Assembly: GCF_002252475.1 (NCBI RefSeq) | Contig: NZ_NNRK01000034.1 | Span: 248,001-312,000, forward strand | Reading direction: 5' to 3' | Length of the DNA: 64,000 bases | Source: Brucella rhizosphaerae | GTDB lineage: Bacteria; Pseudomonadota; Alphaproteobacteria; Rhizobiales; Rhizobiaceae | Part shown: positions 30,997 to 40,127 of the stretch, in pieces | How positions within the stretch are numbered: the stretch's first letter is position 1 | Layout of the letters: every line of letters begins with the position of its first letter | Notes under the pieces: model-generated | Database searches by the model: none | Told to the model about the DNA's origin: nothing | Seen by the model: only the letters and a program-made list of their open reading frames with translations | Position numbers and translations under genes: made by a program

Positions 30997-31596
30997 ATGG
31001 CAGGGCAGCTCGGCAGGAAACTGGCCGCTAAGTTCGATGAGGAAATTCGTTTTTTCAAAGGTTGGATAGACGGACCGAAAGCGGTCGGCGCAATATTGCC
31101 GACAAGTTCCATCACGGCGCGACGTATGGCGAGCGTCATCGATACGAAATCAGGCTTGCCTGTTCTCGAGCTCGGACCGGGCACAGGTGTAATCACCAAA
31201 GCCATTCTCGCCCATGGCGTGAAGCCTTCCGATCTCTACTCGGTTGAATATTCGCCGGATTTCGTGGAGCATCTCGACAAGGCTTATCCAGATGTAAATA
31301 TCATTCAGGGTGACGTGTTCGATCTCGATCAGGCACTTGGTGATATGAAAGATCAGAAATTCGACAGCATCGTTTCCGCTGTCCCCATGCTGAATTTTCC
31401 GATGGAAAGCCGCATTCAGCTTATGGAAGACCTGCTGTCGCGCATGCCGCGAGGTCGTCCTCTGATTCAGATCACGTATGGCCCACGTCCGCCGGTTCCG
31501 GCAGGCAAAGGCAATTACATTGTGCAGCATTATGATTTTGTGGTGCGCAATGTTCCTCCTGCGCAGCTCTGGGTCTATCGCAGCCCGCTCGTCTGA
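30997..31596 (+). CDS. pmtA: Phospholipid N-methyltransferase, PmtA type
   Basis: Protein of 199 aa, the length of Sinorhizobium/Brucella-type PmtA. The SAM-binding motif I LELGPGTGVITKAI is near residue 53, and a motif II-like IQGDVFDL follows. The N-terminal amphipathic region (EEIRFFKGWIDGPKAVGAI) helps it bind membranes. It methylates phosphatidylethanolamine stepwise to phosphatidylcholine at the inner membrane. The gene follows dnaJ and precedes a FMN reductase, a neighbourhood I recall from Brucella. Confidence 0.88.
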   Translation: MAGQLGRKLAAKFDEEIRFFKGWIDGPKAVGAILPTSSITARRMASVIDTKSGLPVLELGPGTGVITKAILAHGVKPSDLYSVEYSPDFVEHLDKAYPDVNIIQGDVFDLDQALGDMKDQKFDSIVSAVPMLNFPMESRIQLMEDLLSRMPRGRPLIQITYGPRPPVPAGKGNYIVQHYDFVVRNVPPAQLWVYRSPLV

Positions 31597-31620
31597 CCTT
31601 TTACGGAGTTAAGTCATTTG

Positions 31621-32199
31621 ATGACGGCAAAGATCCTGATTTTTGCGGGCTCTATCCGCAAGGGCGCATTCTCGGGCCATATGGCGGATGCAGCCGCCAG
31701 GGAACTGGTAACTCAAGGCGCCAGCGTGACACACATCACGCTGGCCGATTTTCAGCTTCCGATCATGAATGAGGATCTGGAAGCTGAAGAAGGCATTCCT
31801 GAAAACGCCATGAAGCTTGGTCGTCTCTTTGCAGAGCATGACGGGCTGATGATCTGTTCGCCGGAATATAACGCATCGATCCCGCCGCTTCTCAAAAACA
31901 CGGTCGATTGGGTCAGCCGTATTTCCCGGGATGGCGACAAGCCGTTCAGGCCTTATGCGGGTTTGACGGTTGGACTGTGCTCGACATCCAATGGCGTCTT
32001 TGCCGGTATGCGTGGGCTTTATCACTTACGCGCAGTTCTGATGAATGTTGGCACCCAGATCGTCAGCGAGCAATGCTCGGTTGGGGGTGCAGCTGATGCT
32101 TTCAATGATGATGGCACGCTTAAAAATGAACGTCACACAAAAATGCTGAGCGCTGTCTGTGCCAGTCTCATTCGGCACTCGGTCAATCCGGGGCGCTGA
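31621..32199 (+). CDS. NADPH-dependent FMN reductase family protein
   Basis: Protein of 192 aa with a flavodoxin-like fold. The flavin phosphate loop [15 protein letters not shown] lies at the N-terminus, and [20 protein letters not shown] is the FMN-binding signature. Such enzymes reduce FMN, quinones, azo dyes or chromate with NAD(P)H. ATG 31621 is chosen, with TTG 31618 possible; ACGGAG lies upstream. It closely follows pmtA. Confidence 0.9.
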   Translation: MTAKILIFAGSIRKGAFSGHMADAAARELVTQGASVTHITLADFQLPIMNEDLEAEEGIPENAMKLGRLFAEHDGLMICSPEYNASIPPLLKNTVDWVSRISRDGDKPFRPYAGLTVGLCSTSNGVFAGMRGLYHLRAVLMNVGTQIVSEQCSVGGAADAFNDDGTLKNERHTKMLSAVCASLIRHSVNPGR

Positions 32200-32290
32200 T
32201 AGTCAGCGTTATCTGCACATTTCAGGGCGCGGTATCTTTCGTACCGCGCCCTGTTGTGCGATTAAAACAAAAATCATCACGGAGAGATTT

Positions 32291-32992
32291 ATGACAACGA
32301 TAGATTTACGCGATCGGCTGATCGTGGGCCTCGACGTGCCGACCGTTGCTGATGCGGAAAAAGTGGTCGAAGAACTGGGCGATGCAGTCACTTTCTACAA
32401 GATCGGCTATCAGCTGGTATTTGCGGGCGGCCTTGATTTCGCGAAGAGCCTGATTGCAGCAAATAAAAAAGTCTTCCTCGATATGAAGCTTCTCGACATC
32501 GACAACACCATCGCCAAGGGCGTGGAAAATGTCGCAAAGATGGGCGTTTCCATGCTCACTTTGCATGCCTATCCAAAGGCAATGCGCTCTGCTGTCGAGG
32601 CTGCAAAGGGTTCTGATCTCTGCCTGCTCGGCGTGACGGTTCTGACCTCTATGGATGATGCAGATCTGAAGGAAGCGGGCTATTCCGATACGCCGGAAGC
32701 GCTGGTTCTCAAGCGTGCACAGCAGGCGCGTGAGGCAGGCATGGGCGGGATTGTAGCATCCGCGGCTGAAGCCTTTGCGATCCGTCAGGCAATCGGTCCC
32801 GATATGGCGGTCGTCACCCCCGGCATTCGCCCCGCAGGCAGTGAGAAGGGCGATCAGAAGCGCGTGATGACGCCCGCAGATGCACTCAAAGCAGGTGCAA
32901 GCCATCTTGTCGTTGCGCGCCCAATTGTCGGCGCAGCCGATCGCAAGGCCTCGGCCCTTGCCATTCTGGAAGAAATGCGCTCGGTTGGGTAA
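32291..32992 (+). CDS. pyrF: Orotidine 5'-phosphate decarboxylase
   Basis: Protein of 233 aa with a (beta/alpha)8 barrel. It makes UMP from OMP in pyrimidine synthesis. The catalytic Asp-Lys-Asp array is in [17 protein letters not shown], and the phosphate site in [17 protein letters not shown]. The start [17 protein letters not shown] at 32291 has GGAGAG ten bases upstream. The open frame to 32159 is out of register with the real start. DUF1330 follows after 21 bases. Confidence 0.97.
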   Translation: MTTIDLRDRLIVGLDVPTVADAEKVVEELGDAVTFYKIGYQLVFAGGLDFAKSLIAANKKVFLDMKLLDIDNTIAKGVENVAKMGVSMLTLHAYPKAMRSAVEAAKGSDLCLLGVTVLTSMDDADLKEAGYSDTPEALVLKRAQQAREAGMGGIVASAAEAFAIRQAIGPDMAVVTPGIRPAGSEKGDQKRVMTPADALKAGASHLVVARPIVGAADRKASALAILEEMRSVG

Positions 32993-33013
32993 TCAGTTTC
33001 TGAGGAGGACAGC

Positions 33014-33304
33014 ATGACCAAAGCCTATTGGATCGCCCGCGTAGATGCCCGTGATACGGAGCGCTACAAGGATTACGTCTCGACTGCTACGCCAGCTTTC
33101 GAGCGTTACGGTGCGAAGTTTCTTGCGCGCGGCGGTAAGTCTGAGGCTGTTGAGGGACCGGGCCGCGCCCGTAACGTCATCATCGAATTTGAATCCATGC
33201 AGCATGCGCTCGATTGCTACAATTCGCCGGAATATCAGGCTGCGAAAGCCATCCGCCAGACTGTAGCGGACGGCGAAATCGTCATCGTCGAGGGTGCCGC
33301 CTGA
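33014..33304 (+). CDS. DUF1330 domain protein
   Basis: Protein of 96 aa, the usual length. The fold is a ferredoxin-like dimer family, with MTKAYWIARVDARDTERYKDY at the start (shown here in part) and the C-terminal IIEFESMQHALDCYNSPEYQ. Function is unknown. It starts after GAGGAGG and closely follows pyrF. Confidence 0.9.
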   Translation: MTKAYWIARVDARDTERYKDYVSTATPAFERYGAKFLARGGKSEAVEGPGRARNVIIEFESMQHALDCYNSPEYQAAKAIRQTVADGEIVIVEGAA

Positions 33305-34177
33305 TTATAATCTTACCGGCCGGTCGTGACGTCCGGCGACTGAAAGATCAAGCAATATGACCTTGCCCGCATGCGGATCCGCATCGCGGGCATTTTCATT
33401 CATGCCTTCATGTGCGCTGGTGACAATCAGGACCGACGCATCGGCGCCAATGAAAGCCGGGCAGGTTGGCTGGGTAACAGGCAGCTTGATCGAGCGTAAG
33501 AGGCGGCCTTGCGGTGAATAGGCGTTGAGCGCGCTTCCGCCCCAGCATGCATTCCATAACGTACCTTCGGCATCAACCACCGAGCCATCAACCCCACCGT
33601 CTTCGACGCGATGATGAAAGACGCTTTTCTCCGATGTGGGCAGGCCAGTTTCGGAATCCGTATCGACACGCCAGATGATGTTGCGTGCTGTATCTGCGAA
33701 ATAGGCGATCTTTCCATCGGGGGAAAAACAGATGGAATTGGTGATGGTGATGCCGGAGAACAGCTTTTTCACATGGCCTTCGCGATACCACCAGATCGAA
33801 CCGGCATCCGCTTCGGCTTTCTTGCCCATGGTGCCAATCCAGAATGAACCGGACGGGTGCACACGCGCATCGTTGGAGCGGGTGATATCATTATCGGCTT
33901 CGAGCGGATGATGCAGCGTCAGGCGTCCATTTGCGCGCTCGCGCACAAAAAGCCCGTGTTCACTGACGACCAATTGCCGCTCACGATCAATGACCGCGAG
34001 CGCGCTGGCTTTCATGCCGAGATCATGTGTGCGGACTTCACCGCTATCGTCTTTCTCGATCAACCTTTGGCCGAGAATGTCGAACCACCAGCATTGAGCC
34101 GTCAGCGGGTCATATCCCGGACCTTCGCCGAGCTCAGCTATATGGTCGGCAAATATGGTTGTCTTGACTAGTGTCAC
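33305..34177 (-). CDS. SMP-30/gluconolactonase family protein
   Basis: Protein of 290 aa of six-bladed beta-propeller type. The metal-site glutamate is in AELGEGPGYDP and the Asn/Asp in ITRSNDARVHPSG and TITNSICFSPDG, with VDGSVVDAEGTLWNA after it. It would hydrolyse an aldonolactone such as gluconolactone or L-arabinonolactone. The start is GTG at 34177 with GGGAGG upstream. It converges with DUF1330, with stop codons adjoining. The sugar dehydratase cluster lies 30 kb away, so a link is not implied. Confidence 0.9.
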   Translation of the reverse strand: MTLVKTTIFADHIAELGEGPGYDPLTAQCWWFDILGQRLIEKDDSGEVRTHDLGMKASALAVIDRERQLVVSEHGLFVRERANGRLTLHHPLEADNDITRSNDARVHPSGSFWIGTMGKKAEADAGSIWWYREGHVKKLFSGITITNSICFSPDGKIAYFADTARNIIWRVDTDSETGLPTSEKSVFHHRVEDGGVDGSVVDAEGTLWNACWGGSALNAYSPQGRLLRSIKLPVTQPTCPAFIGADASVLIVTSAHEGMNENARDADPHAGKVILLDLSVAGRHDRPVRL

Positions 34178-34611
34178 CTTTTCCTCCCGGCGCTAGTGAT
34201 CTGATTCCGGCATTTGCATCCTTCGGTTACAGGCCCTGGACAAATGTCTGAATCAAAAGGACCACTGGCAAGTTTGTGAATCGAGTGGATTTTTCGAGTT
34301 TTACGTTTGAACCAGAATTTGTGTCGGTCGGAATTCAAACGTCAAATTCAATCCACCAGCTCAGCCATGTTAGAGAGCAGCATAATCAAGCCTGTTCCCG
34401 CGATCCAGTTACAATTCCGCGCAATTGCATATCGAGCATCTGCGATCAGAAACAGCCCTGCTTTTTGCTCGTTTTGTTTGGAGCGTCTGGCTATCTGATT
34501 AAGCCAGATCGGTGCTCCAAACTTTTATTTGAAGCATAATCTTATCGATCCTCGTTTCACTCCGGTCCGATTATGCTTTAAGTTCCGGCAACTGAGAATC
34601 GCGAGGAAATC
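34178..34611. repeat. Intergenic palindromic repeat block (families C and D)
   Basis: No gene is seen. Family C copy 2 spans 34194-34360, with the blocks TAGTGATCTGATTCCG, GGACAAATGTC, GGACC-CT-GCAAGTTT, then ACGTTTGAA at 34303-34311 pairing with TTCAAACGT at 34334-34342. A second hairpin pairs GTTTGGAGC 34476-34484 with 34514-34522. A third pairs AAGCATAATC 34532-34541 with 34569-34578. The last hairpin lies just before gshB. Confidence 0.75.
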
Positions 34612-35550
34612 ATGTCGCTAAAAGTTGCGGTCCAGATGGACCATATCAGCACGGTCAATATTACAGGTGACACCACTTTCGCTCTGTCGCTTGAAGCGCA
34701 GAAGCGTGGTCATGAGCTGTATCATTATACACCGGACCGGCTTTCCATGCGCGATGGCGTTGTTTCGGCTCGCGTCGAAAAGCTGGAAGTGCGCGACATC
34801 AAGGGCGATCACTACACGCTGGGCGAACCTGTGCGTCGCGATCTTTCGGAAATGGATGTGGTTCTGCTGCGCCAGGACCCGCCGTTCGATATGAACTACA
34901 TCACCACAACGCATCTTCTGGAGCGTATCCATCCAAAGACGCTGGTCGTGAACGACCCGGCATGGGTGCGTAACAGCCCGGAAAAGATTTTCGTTACCGA
35001 ATTCCCGGACCTGATGCCTGAAACGCTGATCACCAAGGACCCGCAGGAGGTTCTGGAGTTCCGCCGCGAGTTTGGCGACATCATTCTGAAGCCGCTTTAC
35101 GGCAATGGTGGTGCAGGCGTGTTCCATCTGGCCGATGGTGACCGCAACCTGACCTCGCTTCTGGAAATGTTCGGGCAACTGTTCAGGGAGCCATTCATTG
35201 CGCAGCGCTATCTCAAGGATGTGCGCGCAGGCGACAAGCGCATTATTCTGATCGATGGCGAGCCGGTCGGTGCAATCAACCGCGTGCCTTCGGAAACCGA
35301 TGCACGCTCCAACATGCATGTTGGTGGCCGTGCTGAGCAGAGCAAGCTGACTGCACGTGAGCAGGAAATCTGCGCTCGCATCGGTCCTTCGCTCAAAGAG
35401 CGCGGCTTCATTCTGGTCGGCATCGATGTGATTGGTGACTACATGACCGAAATCAACGTGACCTCTCCAACTGGTATCCGCGAAATCGAACGTTTCGACG
35501 GAACCAACATTGCTGCCCTGTTCTGGGATGCTGTTGAAGCCAAGCGTTGA
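34612..35550 (+). CDS. gshB: Glutathione synthetase
   Basis: Protein of 312 aa. It joins gamma-glutamylcysteine to glycine with ATP, the last step of glutathione synthesis. It begins [17 protein letters not shown] and shows the GshB motif [15 protein letters not shown] near residue 85, the ATP-grasp [17 protein letters not shown] and the C-terminal [22 protein letters not shown] site precedes the ATG. Palindromic repeats lie upstream. Confidence 0.97.
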   Translation: MSLKVAVQMDHISTVNITGDTTFALSLEAQKRGHELYHYTPDRLSMRDGVVSARVEKLEVRDIKGDHYTLGEPVRRDLSEMDVVLLRQDPPFDMNYITTTHLLERIHPKTLVVNDPAWVRNSPEKIFVTEFPDLMPETLITKDPQEVLEFRREFGDIILKPLYGNGGAGVFHLADGDRNLTSLLEMFGQLFREPFIAQRYLKDVRAGDKRIILIDGEPVGAINRVPSETDARSNMHVGGRAEQSKLTAREQEICARIGPSLKERGFILVGIDVIGDYMTEINVTSPTGIREIERFDGTNIAALFWDAVEAKR

Positions 35551-35650
35551 TAAGTCTCCTTGATTGCCCCCACTGAAAATGCTTAAATCCCAAGGTTGTA
35601 TATGAGCACAATCTCACGTTAGAGGTGTGTAAAATACCGAGTGGGGGCAC

Positions 35651-37183
35651 ATGGTCGCGCGAGTAGGAACGGTTGCGTTTCAAGGCATAGAAGCTGTTCC
35701 TGTCGATGTGCAGGTGATGGTTGCGCCGGGCAAGATGGGCATGTCGATTGTCGGCCTGCCAGACAAAGCAGTGGCCGAAAGCCGGGAACGGGTGCAGGCC
35801 GCACTCCATGCGTCCGGGCTTTCCATGCCGACCAAGCGGGTCACGGTCAATCTGGCTCCTGCTGATCTGCCGAAAGAAGGCTCGCATTACGATTTGCCGA
35901 TTGCGGTGGGGCTTATGGCAGCAATCGGCGCAATTCCAATAGACGCCATACAATCCTATCTCGTCCTGGGTGAGCTTTCGCTTGATGGTTCCATAACAGC
36001 CGTCGCAGGCGTATTGCCTGCCGCTATTGGAGCCAATCGCGAAGACAAGGGCCTGATTTGTCCTTATGCTTGCGGGCCGGAAGCGGCATGGGCAGGGGCC
36101 AATGTCGATATTCTTGCGCCACGCAGCCTGATTGCTCTTGCAAACCACTTCCGCGGAACACAGGTGCTGACACCACCTGACCCCTCTATGCGGGTTTCAA
36201 GCGAAGTGCTGCCAGACCTTGTCGATATCAAGGGACAGGAGACAGCGAAGCGCGCACTGGAAATTGCGGCTGCCGGAAATCATAATCTGCTGCTGGTCGG
36301 GCCGCCGGGATCGGGCAAATCGATGCTTGCGCAGCGGCTTCCATCCATTCTGCCAAAGCTCAGCCCGCGTGAGCTGCTCGATGTTTCAATGATCACATCC
36401 ATTGCAGGTGAGCTTTCGGGTGGAAAACTATCTGACCGCAGGCCGTTTCGCGCCCCGCACCATTCGGCGTCTATGGCAGCAATGGTTGGAGGCGGGTTAC
36501 GGGCAAGGCCGGGCGAAGTTTCGCTCGCGCATAATGGCGTGTTGTTTCTCGATGAGTTTCCCGAGTTTTCGCCACAGGTGCTCGATTCTCTCAGGCAACC
36601 GCTGGAAACCGGCGAATGCATGATTGCTCGCGTCAATCATCGCACCAGCTATCCGGCGCGCTTTCAGCTGATTGCAGCAATGAACCCCTGTCGTTGCGGC
36701 ATGGCAGGGGAGCCGGGCCACACATGCGCTCGCGGCCCGCGTTGCCAGAGCGATTATCAGGCACGCATTTCCGGGCCGTTACTCGACCGTATCGATCTGC
36801 GAGTAGATATGCCGGCGGTTTCTGCGCTGGACCTCATTCAGCCGTCACAGTCCGAACGAAGCGAAAGCGTCGCCAAACGTGTGGCCCGGGCGCGGGCAAT
36901 ACAAAGTGCGCGCTATGCGGCTCTCGGGCTGGACGCATCCATGACCAATGCTCACTGCTCGGCAAATCTGATTGAGGACGTCGCCCGGCCCGATGCTGCG
37001 GGTGTAAAGCTATTGCGTGATGCAAGCGAACAAATGCGGTTTTCTGCACGCGCCTATCATCGCATCTTGAAAGTAGCCCGCACGCTGGCTGATCTCGATG
37101 GTGTGGATCAGATCAGCCGGATACATCTCGCAGGCGCGATTTCCTATCGTATGGGTGCCGAGAGACTGTCCTCTGTGGCGTGA
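35651..37183 (+). CDS. YifB/ComM-family Mg-chelatase-like AAA+ ATPase
   Basis: Protein of 510 aa. An N-terminal ChlI domain-like region reads VGTVAFQGIEAVPVDVQV and GMSIVGLPDKAVAESR. The Mg-chelatase AAA+ domain has Walker A VGPPGSGKSMLA near residue 218 and Walker B GVLFLDEFPEF. The C-terminal zinc-like cluster PCRCGMAGEPGHTC...RC is also typical. Related ComM proteins are hexameric branch-migration helicases in natural transformation, but competence has not been shown here. A GGGGG site precedes the ATG. Confidence 0.92.
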   Translation: MVARVGTVAFQGIEAVPVDVQVMVAPGKMGMSIVGLPDKAVAESRERVQAALHASGLSMPTKRVTVNLAPADLPKEGSHYDLPIAVGLMAAIGAIPIDAIQSYLVLGELSLDGSITAVAGVLPAAIGANREDKGLICPYACGPEAAWAGANVDILAPRSLIALANHFRGTQVLTPPDPSMRVSSEVLPDLVDIKGQETAKRALEIAAAGNHNLLLVGPPGSGKSMLAQRLPSILPKLSPRELLDVSMITSIAGELSGGKLSDRRPFRAPHHSASMAAMVGGGLRARPGEVSLAHNGVLFLDEFPEFSPQVLDSLRQPLETGECMIARVNHRTSYPARFQLIAAMNPCRCGMAGEPGHTCARGPRCQSDYQARISGPLLDRIDLRVDMPAVSALDLIQPSQSERSESVAKRVARARAIQSARYAALGLDASMTNAHCSANLIEDVARPDAAGVKLLRDASEQMRFSARAYHRILKVARTLADLDGVDQISRIHLAGAISYRMGAERLSSVA

Positions 37184-37215
37184 AGACCGCGCCACAGAAG
37201 CTCTTTCTTTCTCGT

Positions 37216-37926
37216 TCAGTGTGTCTGAAGAGCCACGGTGCCATTGTTGAGAAAACAGGCCTTGCTGAACAGTGATAAATCAAGCGGATTGGGGAGGCGC
37301 ACATCGCTGAGATCAGGGCAGACCTTGCTGTCTGCATCGAAGGCACGATCGATCTGGGAGATGCAAAGAATAGTCATCCCCTTCTCCTCCGCAAAAGCTT
37401 TCAGCGCTTTTATCTGAACCATCAGTTCCGGTTTCTCACGCTGCTGATCCAGCAATTGCAGATAATCGACGACGATACACGTGCCGCGCGGCTCATTCTG
37501 TGACTGTTCGATGATGTAATCCGCGCTGATTGCATCGGATGTGTCGAACAGGAACTGTCTTTGAAAGTCATGTTCGTTGATGCCAAGCATCTCAAATCGC
37601 CTTCCGATGTCTTTCCTTGTGTAATCCAGAGAGAAAAACAGGCCGCGGTTCCCCTTTTTCATGGCCTCAATGAGTATGTCGAGGCTGAGCAGCGTCTTGC
37701 CGTGACCGGGGCGTGCGCCCACCAGAACCAGATCACCTGGTTGCAGGCGCGCATAAAGCTCTGCCGCTGAGATGGCTTCGTTATGCTTGCGTGTCAGCAT
37801 ATTCCAGTTCTTGAAGCCTTCGCGCGTGGCGATGCGATCCAATGCTGCATGAAGCGGCACATTCTCATCGCGCGACATAAGTTTTGCGCGGCGTTTCAGA
37901 TGATAAATGGGAGCCGATAATTTCAT
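37216..37926 (-). CDS. DnaB/RecA-like ATPase, standalone helicase C-terminal-type protein
   Basis: Protein of 236 aa. Walker A is GARPGHGKTLLS near residue 70, Walker B ends in CIVVDYLQLLDQQ, and the C-terminal half reads ILCISQIDRAFD, like a replicative DnaB helicase motor domain. There is no DnaB N-terminal primase-binding domain; a short basic N-terminus with LKRRAKLMSRDENVPLHAAL replaces it. Strong AGGAGG precedes ATG 37926. It converges with yifB. Its role is unknown, and a DNA-remodelling ATPase or a relic of a phage or plasmid helicase is possible. Confidence 0.72.
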   Translation of the reverse strand: MKLSAPIYHLKRRAKLMSRDENVPLHAALDRIATREGFKNWNMLTRKHNEAISAAELYARLQPGDLVLVGARPGHGKTLLSLDILIEAMKKGNRGLFFSLDYTRKDIGRRFEMLGINEHDFQRQFLFDTSDAISADYIIEQSQNEPRGTCIVVDYLQLLDQQREKPELMVQIKALKAFAEEKGMTILCISQIDRAFDADSKVCPDLSDVRLPNPLDLSLFSKACFLNNGTVALQTH

Positions 37927-38266
37927 CAAAACCTCCTATACGAGCTTTGATTGCAATCCCTCCTCATGCTTTCGCTCGAACAGATGGTTCGATGGTTGAA
38001 ATTCCCGCATGAAAAATGCTTTCCCGATCGGAGGGGGGAGGCGTGGAAGAAGCCAGAATCAGATCATAGCGCAGAACAGGGGGCGGTATGAATAGGTTTT
38101 TGCATAACTGGCTTCGCATCAGTGGATTGAATTCGATGTTTCAATCCCGACCGATATCAATGCGGTTTCCGATCGCAAATCTGGAAAATACCAGAATGAA
38201 CAACAGGCCGGAAAGCGTCTGTCGCTTCCCTGCCTGTTTTTGAAAACTCTTGAGTAAGGCTGGTGT
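37927..38266. other. Intergenic region with hairpin and small ORF
   Basis: A 51-residue plus-strand frame, MNRFLHNWLRIS onwards, lies at 38088-38243 behind AGGGGG, with weak codon character. A hairpin of AACAGGC and GCCTGTT at about 38205-38241 is followed by T residues on the plus strand. The rest shows no gene. Confidence 0.35.
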
Positions 38267-38887
38267 TTACTTCACTGCACCAACGAGCAGGTTGTCCTGG
38301 GATTCGATTGTGACCCAGCGGCCGGTATTGTTGGCAGCCTGACGCTTCAAATATGTGTAGTCGGTTTCGTCCCAGCGCAGAACTTCGTCGGTAAGGTTGT
38401 CGAGAACGAAATCGCCGCGATCAGTGCGGACGGTCAGAACGGCATGACCTTCACCGTCTGGCTTGCGAACGACAGTGATCAGCAGGTCTGTCATCGGGAT
38501 GCCAGCCTTGGCAAGCTCACGCTGCTTGAGAAGAACGTAGTCTTCACAATCGCCAACAGTGGTCGGGTAGGCCCAATATTCCTCAACGCCGTAGATTTCC
38601 ATGTCGGTCATCGGCTTGATGCGTTCATTGACCGAAAGATTGACGGCCTGAATGTTCTGCCAGTTGCTGTTGTTGAGCAGAAGTGTGCGGGTATCACGGC
38701 TGACGATGTTGCATTCAGCGGTTTCGCGCTTGCAGAATTCGTAATGACCGATTGGCTGTGAGGTAAGCTTGCCAGTCTGCATATAGGCACCTGATCCGGC
38801 CTGTGCGCCGAAGCTTACCATAAGAGCGGCAATGCCGATGCTTGCAGCAGCTATAATCTTCATGCTCGAGCGAACTACGCAAAACAT
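38267..38887 (-). CDS. Transglutaminase-like cysteine peptidase (BTLCP family), exported
   Basis: Protein of 206 aa from the ATG at 38887, which has AAGGG eight bases upstream. A later ATG at 38863 is possible and gives the cleaner signal peptide MKIIAAASIGIAALMVSFGA with cleavage near AQA. The catalytic triad is visible: Cys in TVGDCEDYVLLK, His in GEGHAVLTV and Asp in DFVLDNL. BTLCP proteins are periplasmic and often lie near type I secretion or adhesin systems, but none is seen here. Two CtrA-like sites lie upstream. Confidence 0.86.
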   Translation of the reverse strand: MFCVVRSSMKIIAAASIGIAALMVSFGAQAGSGAYMQTGKLTSQPIGHYEFCKRETAECNIVSRDTRTLLLNNSNWQNIQAVNLSVNERIKPMTDMEIYGVEEYWAYPTTVGDCEDYVLLKQRELAKAGIPMTDLLITVVRKPDGEGHAVLTVRTDRGDFVLDNLTDEVLRWDETDYTYLKRQAANNTGRWVTIESQDNLLVGAVK

Positions 38888-38924
38888 ACTCAAAGCCCTT
38901 TTCACAGCCCGCACTGGGCATTTA

Positions 38925-39007
38925 TTAACGAAAAGTTAAAGTATGAAACATGGCCGGAGTCAATTGAGACTGCCGTGTCTTCGCCCAACATCTTAATTAA
39001 TGGTTAA
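38925..39007. promoter_or_regulatory. Two CtrA-like TTAA-N7-TTAA sites upstream of the BTLCP gene
   Basis: TTAA-CGAAAAG-TTAA spans 38925-38939 and TTAA-TTAATGG-TTAA spans 38993-39007. Both match the palindromic CtrA consensus and lie 38 and 106 bases before the BTLCP start at 38887. Confidence 0.5.
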
Positions 39008-39055
39008 CACGGGTATTGTGTAAAATATACATCTATAAATTGTATTTAACGACGT

Positions 39056-39085
39056 AAAAAACCGCCGCTTTAAGGGCGACGGTTT
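39056..39085 (-). terminator. Terminator downstream of rlpA-like gene
   Basis: AAACCG and CGGTTT, with inner imperfect pairs, form a hairpin. On the minus strand six T residues follow. It lies about 100 bases beyond the rlpA-like stop. Confidence 0.6.
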
Positions 39086-39187
39086 ATAAATTACATATAT
39101 AAAATATAGGCTTATGAATATTTCTCTGTCAGAGCAACGGGCCTCTATAGCGATGCCTGAACCACGGAGCTCTGCTCACAGAGCTTT

Positions 39188-39544
39188 TTAAAGCGGCGTG
39201 AAACAGACGTTTGTGTGTCCGGCACTGATAAAACCAAGGCGCTGCGCGGCACCCTTTGAAAGATCAAGTACGCGTCCCTTAATGAACGGCCCACGATCAT
39301 TGATACGGACGATAAGCGACTTGCCGTTTCTCTGATTGGTGACCTTAACCTTGCTGCCCAGCGGCAAAGTGCGATGGGCGGCGGTCATCCCGGCTGGGTT
39401 CATGCGTTCGCCCGATGCGGTGCGTGAGGTGAGTGCATACCAGGAAGCACCGCCACAGCGCGCAGCTTGAGCTTCCATTGCGGTGATCGAGAAAAGACCT
39501 GTCGTCGCAACGGCGAGCATAGCCATACGGATTTTGAAGTTCAT
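39188..39544 (-). CDS. RlpA-like double-psi beta-barrel lipo-/exported protein
   Basis: Protein of 118 aa. The N-terminal signal peptide ([20 protein letters not shown], cleavage near EAQAA) is followed by the RlpA/DPBB domain: [33 protein letters not shown] and [20 protein letters not shown]. Family members bind or cleave septal peptidoglycan. There is no lipobox and no SPOR domain, unlike E. coli RlpA. The start at 39544 has TTGGAA upstream. It is a likely partner of the BTLCP gene in the same strand block. Confidence 0.85.
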   Translation of the reverse strand: MNFKIRMAMLAVATTGLFSITAMEAQAARCGGASWYALTSRTASGERMNPAGMTAAHRTLPLGSKVKVTNQRNGKSLIVRINDRGPFIKGRVLDLSKGAAQRLGFISAGHTNVCFTPL

Positions 39545-40127
39545 ATTGATTCCAAGAGTCGTTTCAGGAAGTCTGGTCAGAAAGTCTGACCGATCATTTC
39601 GAGTTATGATGAGAAAGACCTGCGCCAACTGGAATCTAAATGTGGCGATGGCGTGATATTATTGAGAGTATAATGAGATAAATGATTCAGTGAACTGTGC
39701 GGAAAATGATCCTATACTATGCGTTGTTTATTTAATAACTCAAGAAAAGATCAGGAATATTTTGGGATGTTTGTCACTGTTGCTGTAAAACTGTTTACGA
39801 TTCATTAGGATTCTGCGCTTGTCCCTTGCTGACTCATGTTTTGAGGTGGAAAACTCAAGAAAAGCTGCTTTGCAGTCGGTCGCGACGGTGTCGTTGCAGT
39901 GCAATTTTTATTTGTATCCCTAGTTTTCGGCCCTATGGGCCAAGTTGACGGAATCCGGCCTTTTTTGGGCAAAACACAACCTTGGGCTGTTTTATGCGCG
40001 GTAACGTTTGTTACGCCCATCGTAATGTTTGTTGAAATGTAGCGTGATGACGCCGTTTTGACCGTGCATCGCATGGGTGCAAAAGCCAAAATCCTGCTAT
40101 AAGCGCTCATCTTAAGAACGGGAAATC
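39545..40127. other. Long intergenic region upstream of ybaN-like gene
   Basis: No convincing gene is seen on either strand. A palindrome GGCCC-TAT-GGGCC lies near 39930 and is followed by TTTTTT after a second GGCC arm, like an orphan plus-strand terminator. GGTAACGTTTGTTACG forms another short hairpin before the ybaN-like gene. Confidence 0.4.

Noticed and set aside
39805-40110. 101-codon minus-strand ORF before the ybaN-like gene
   Set aside because: No domain, poor composition and no ribosome site; it would overlap the promoter of the next gene.
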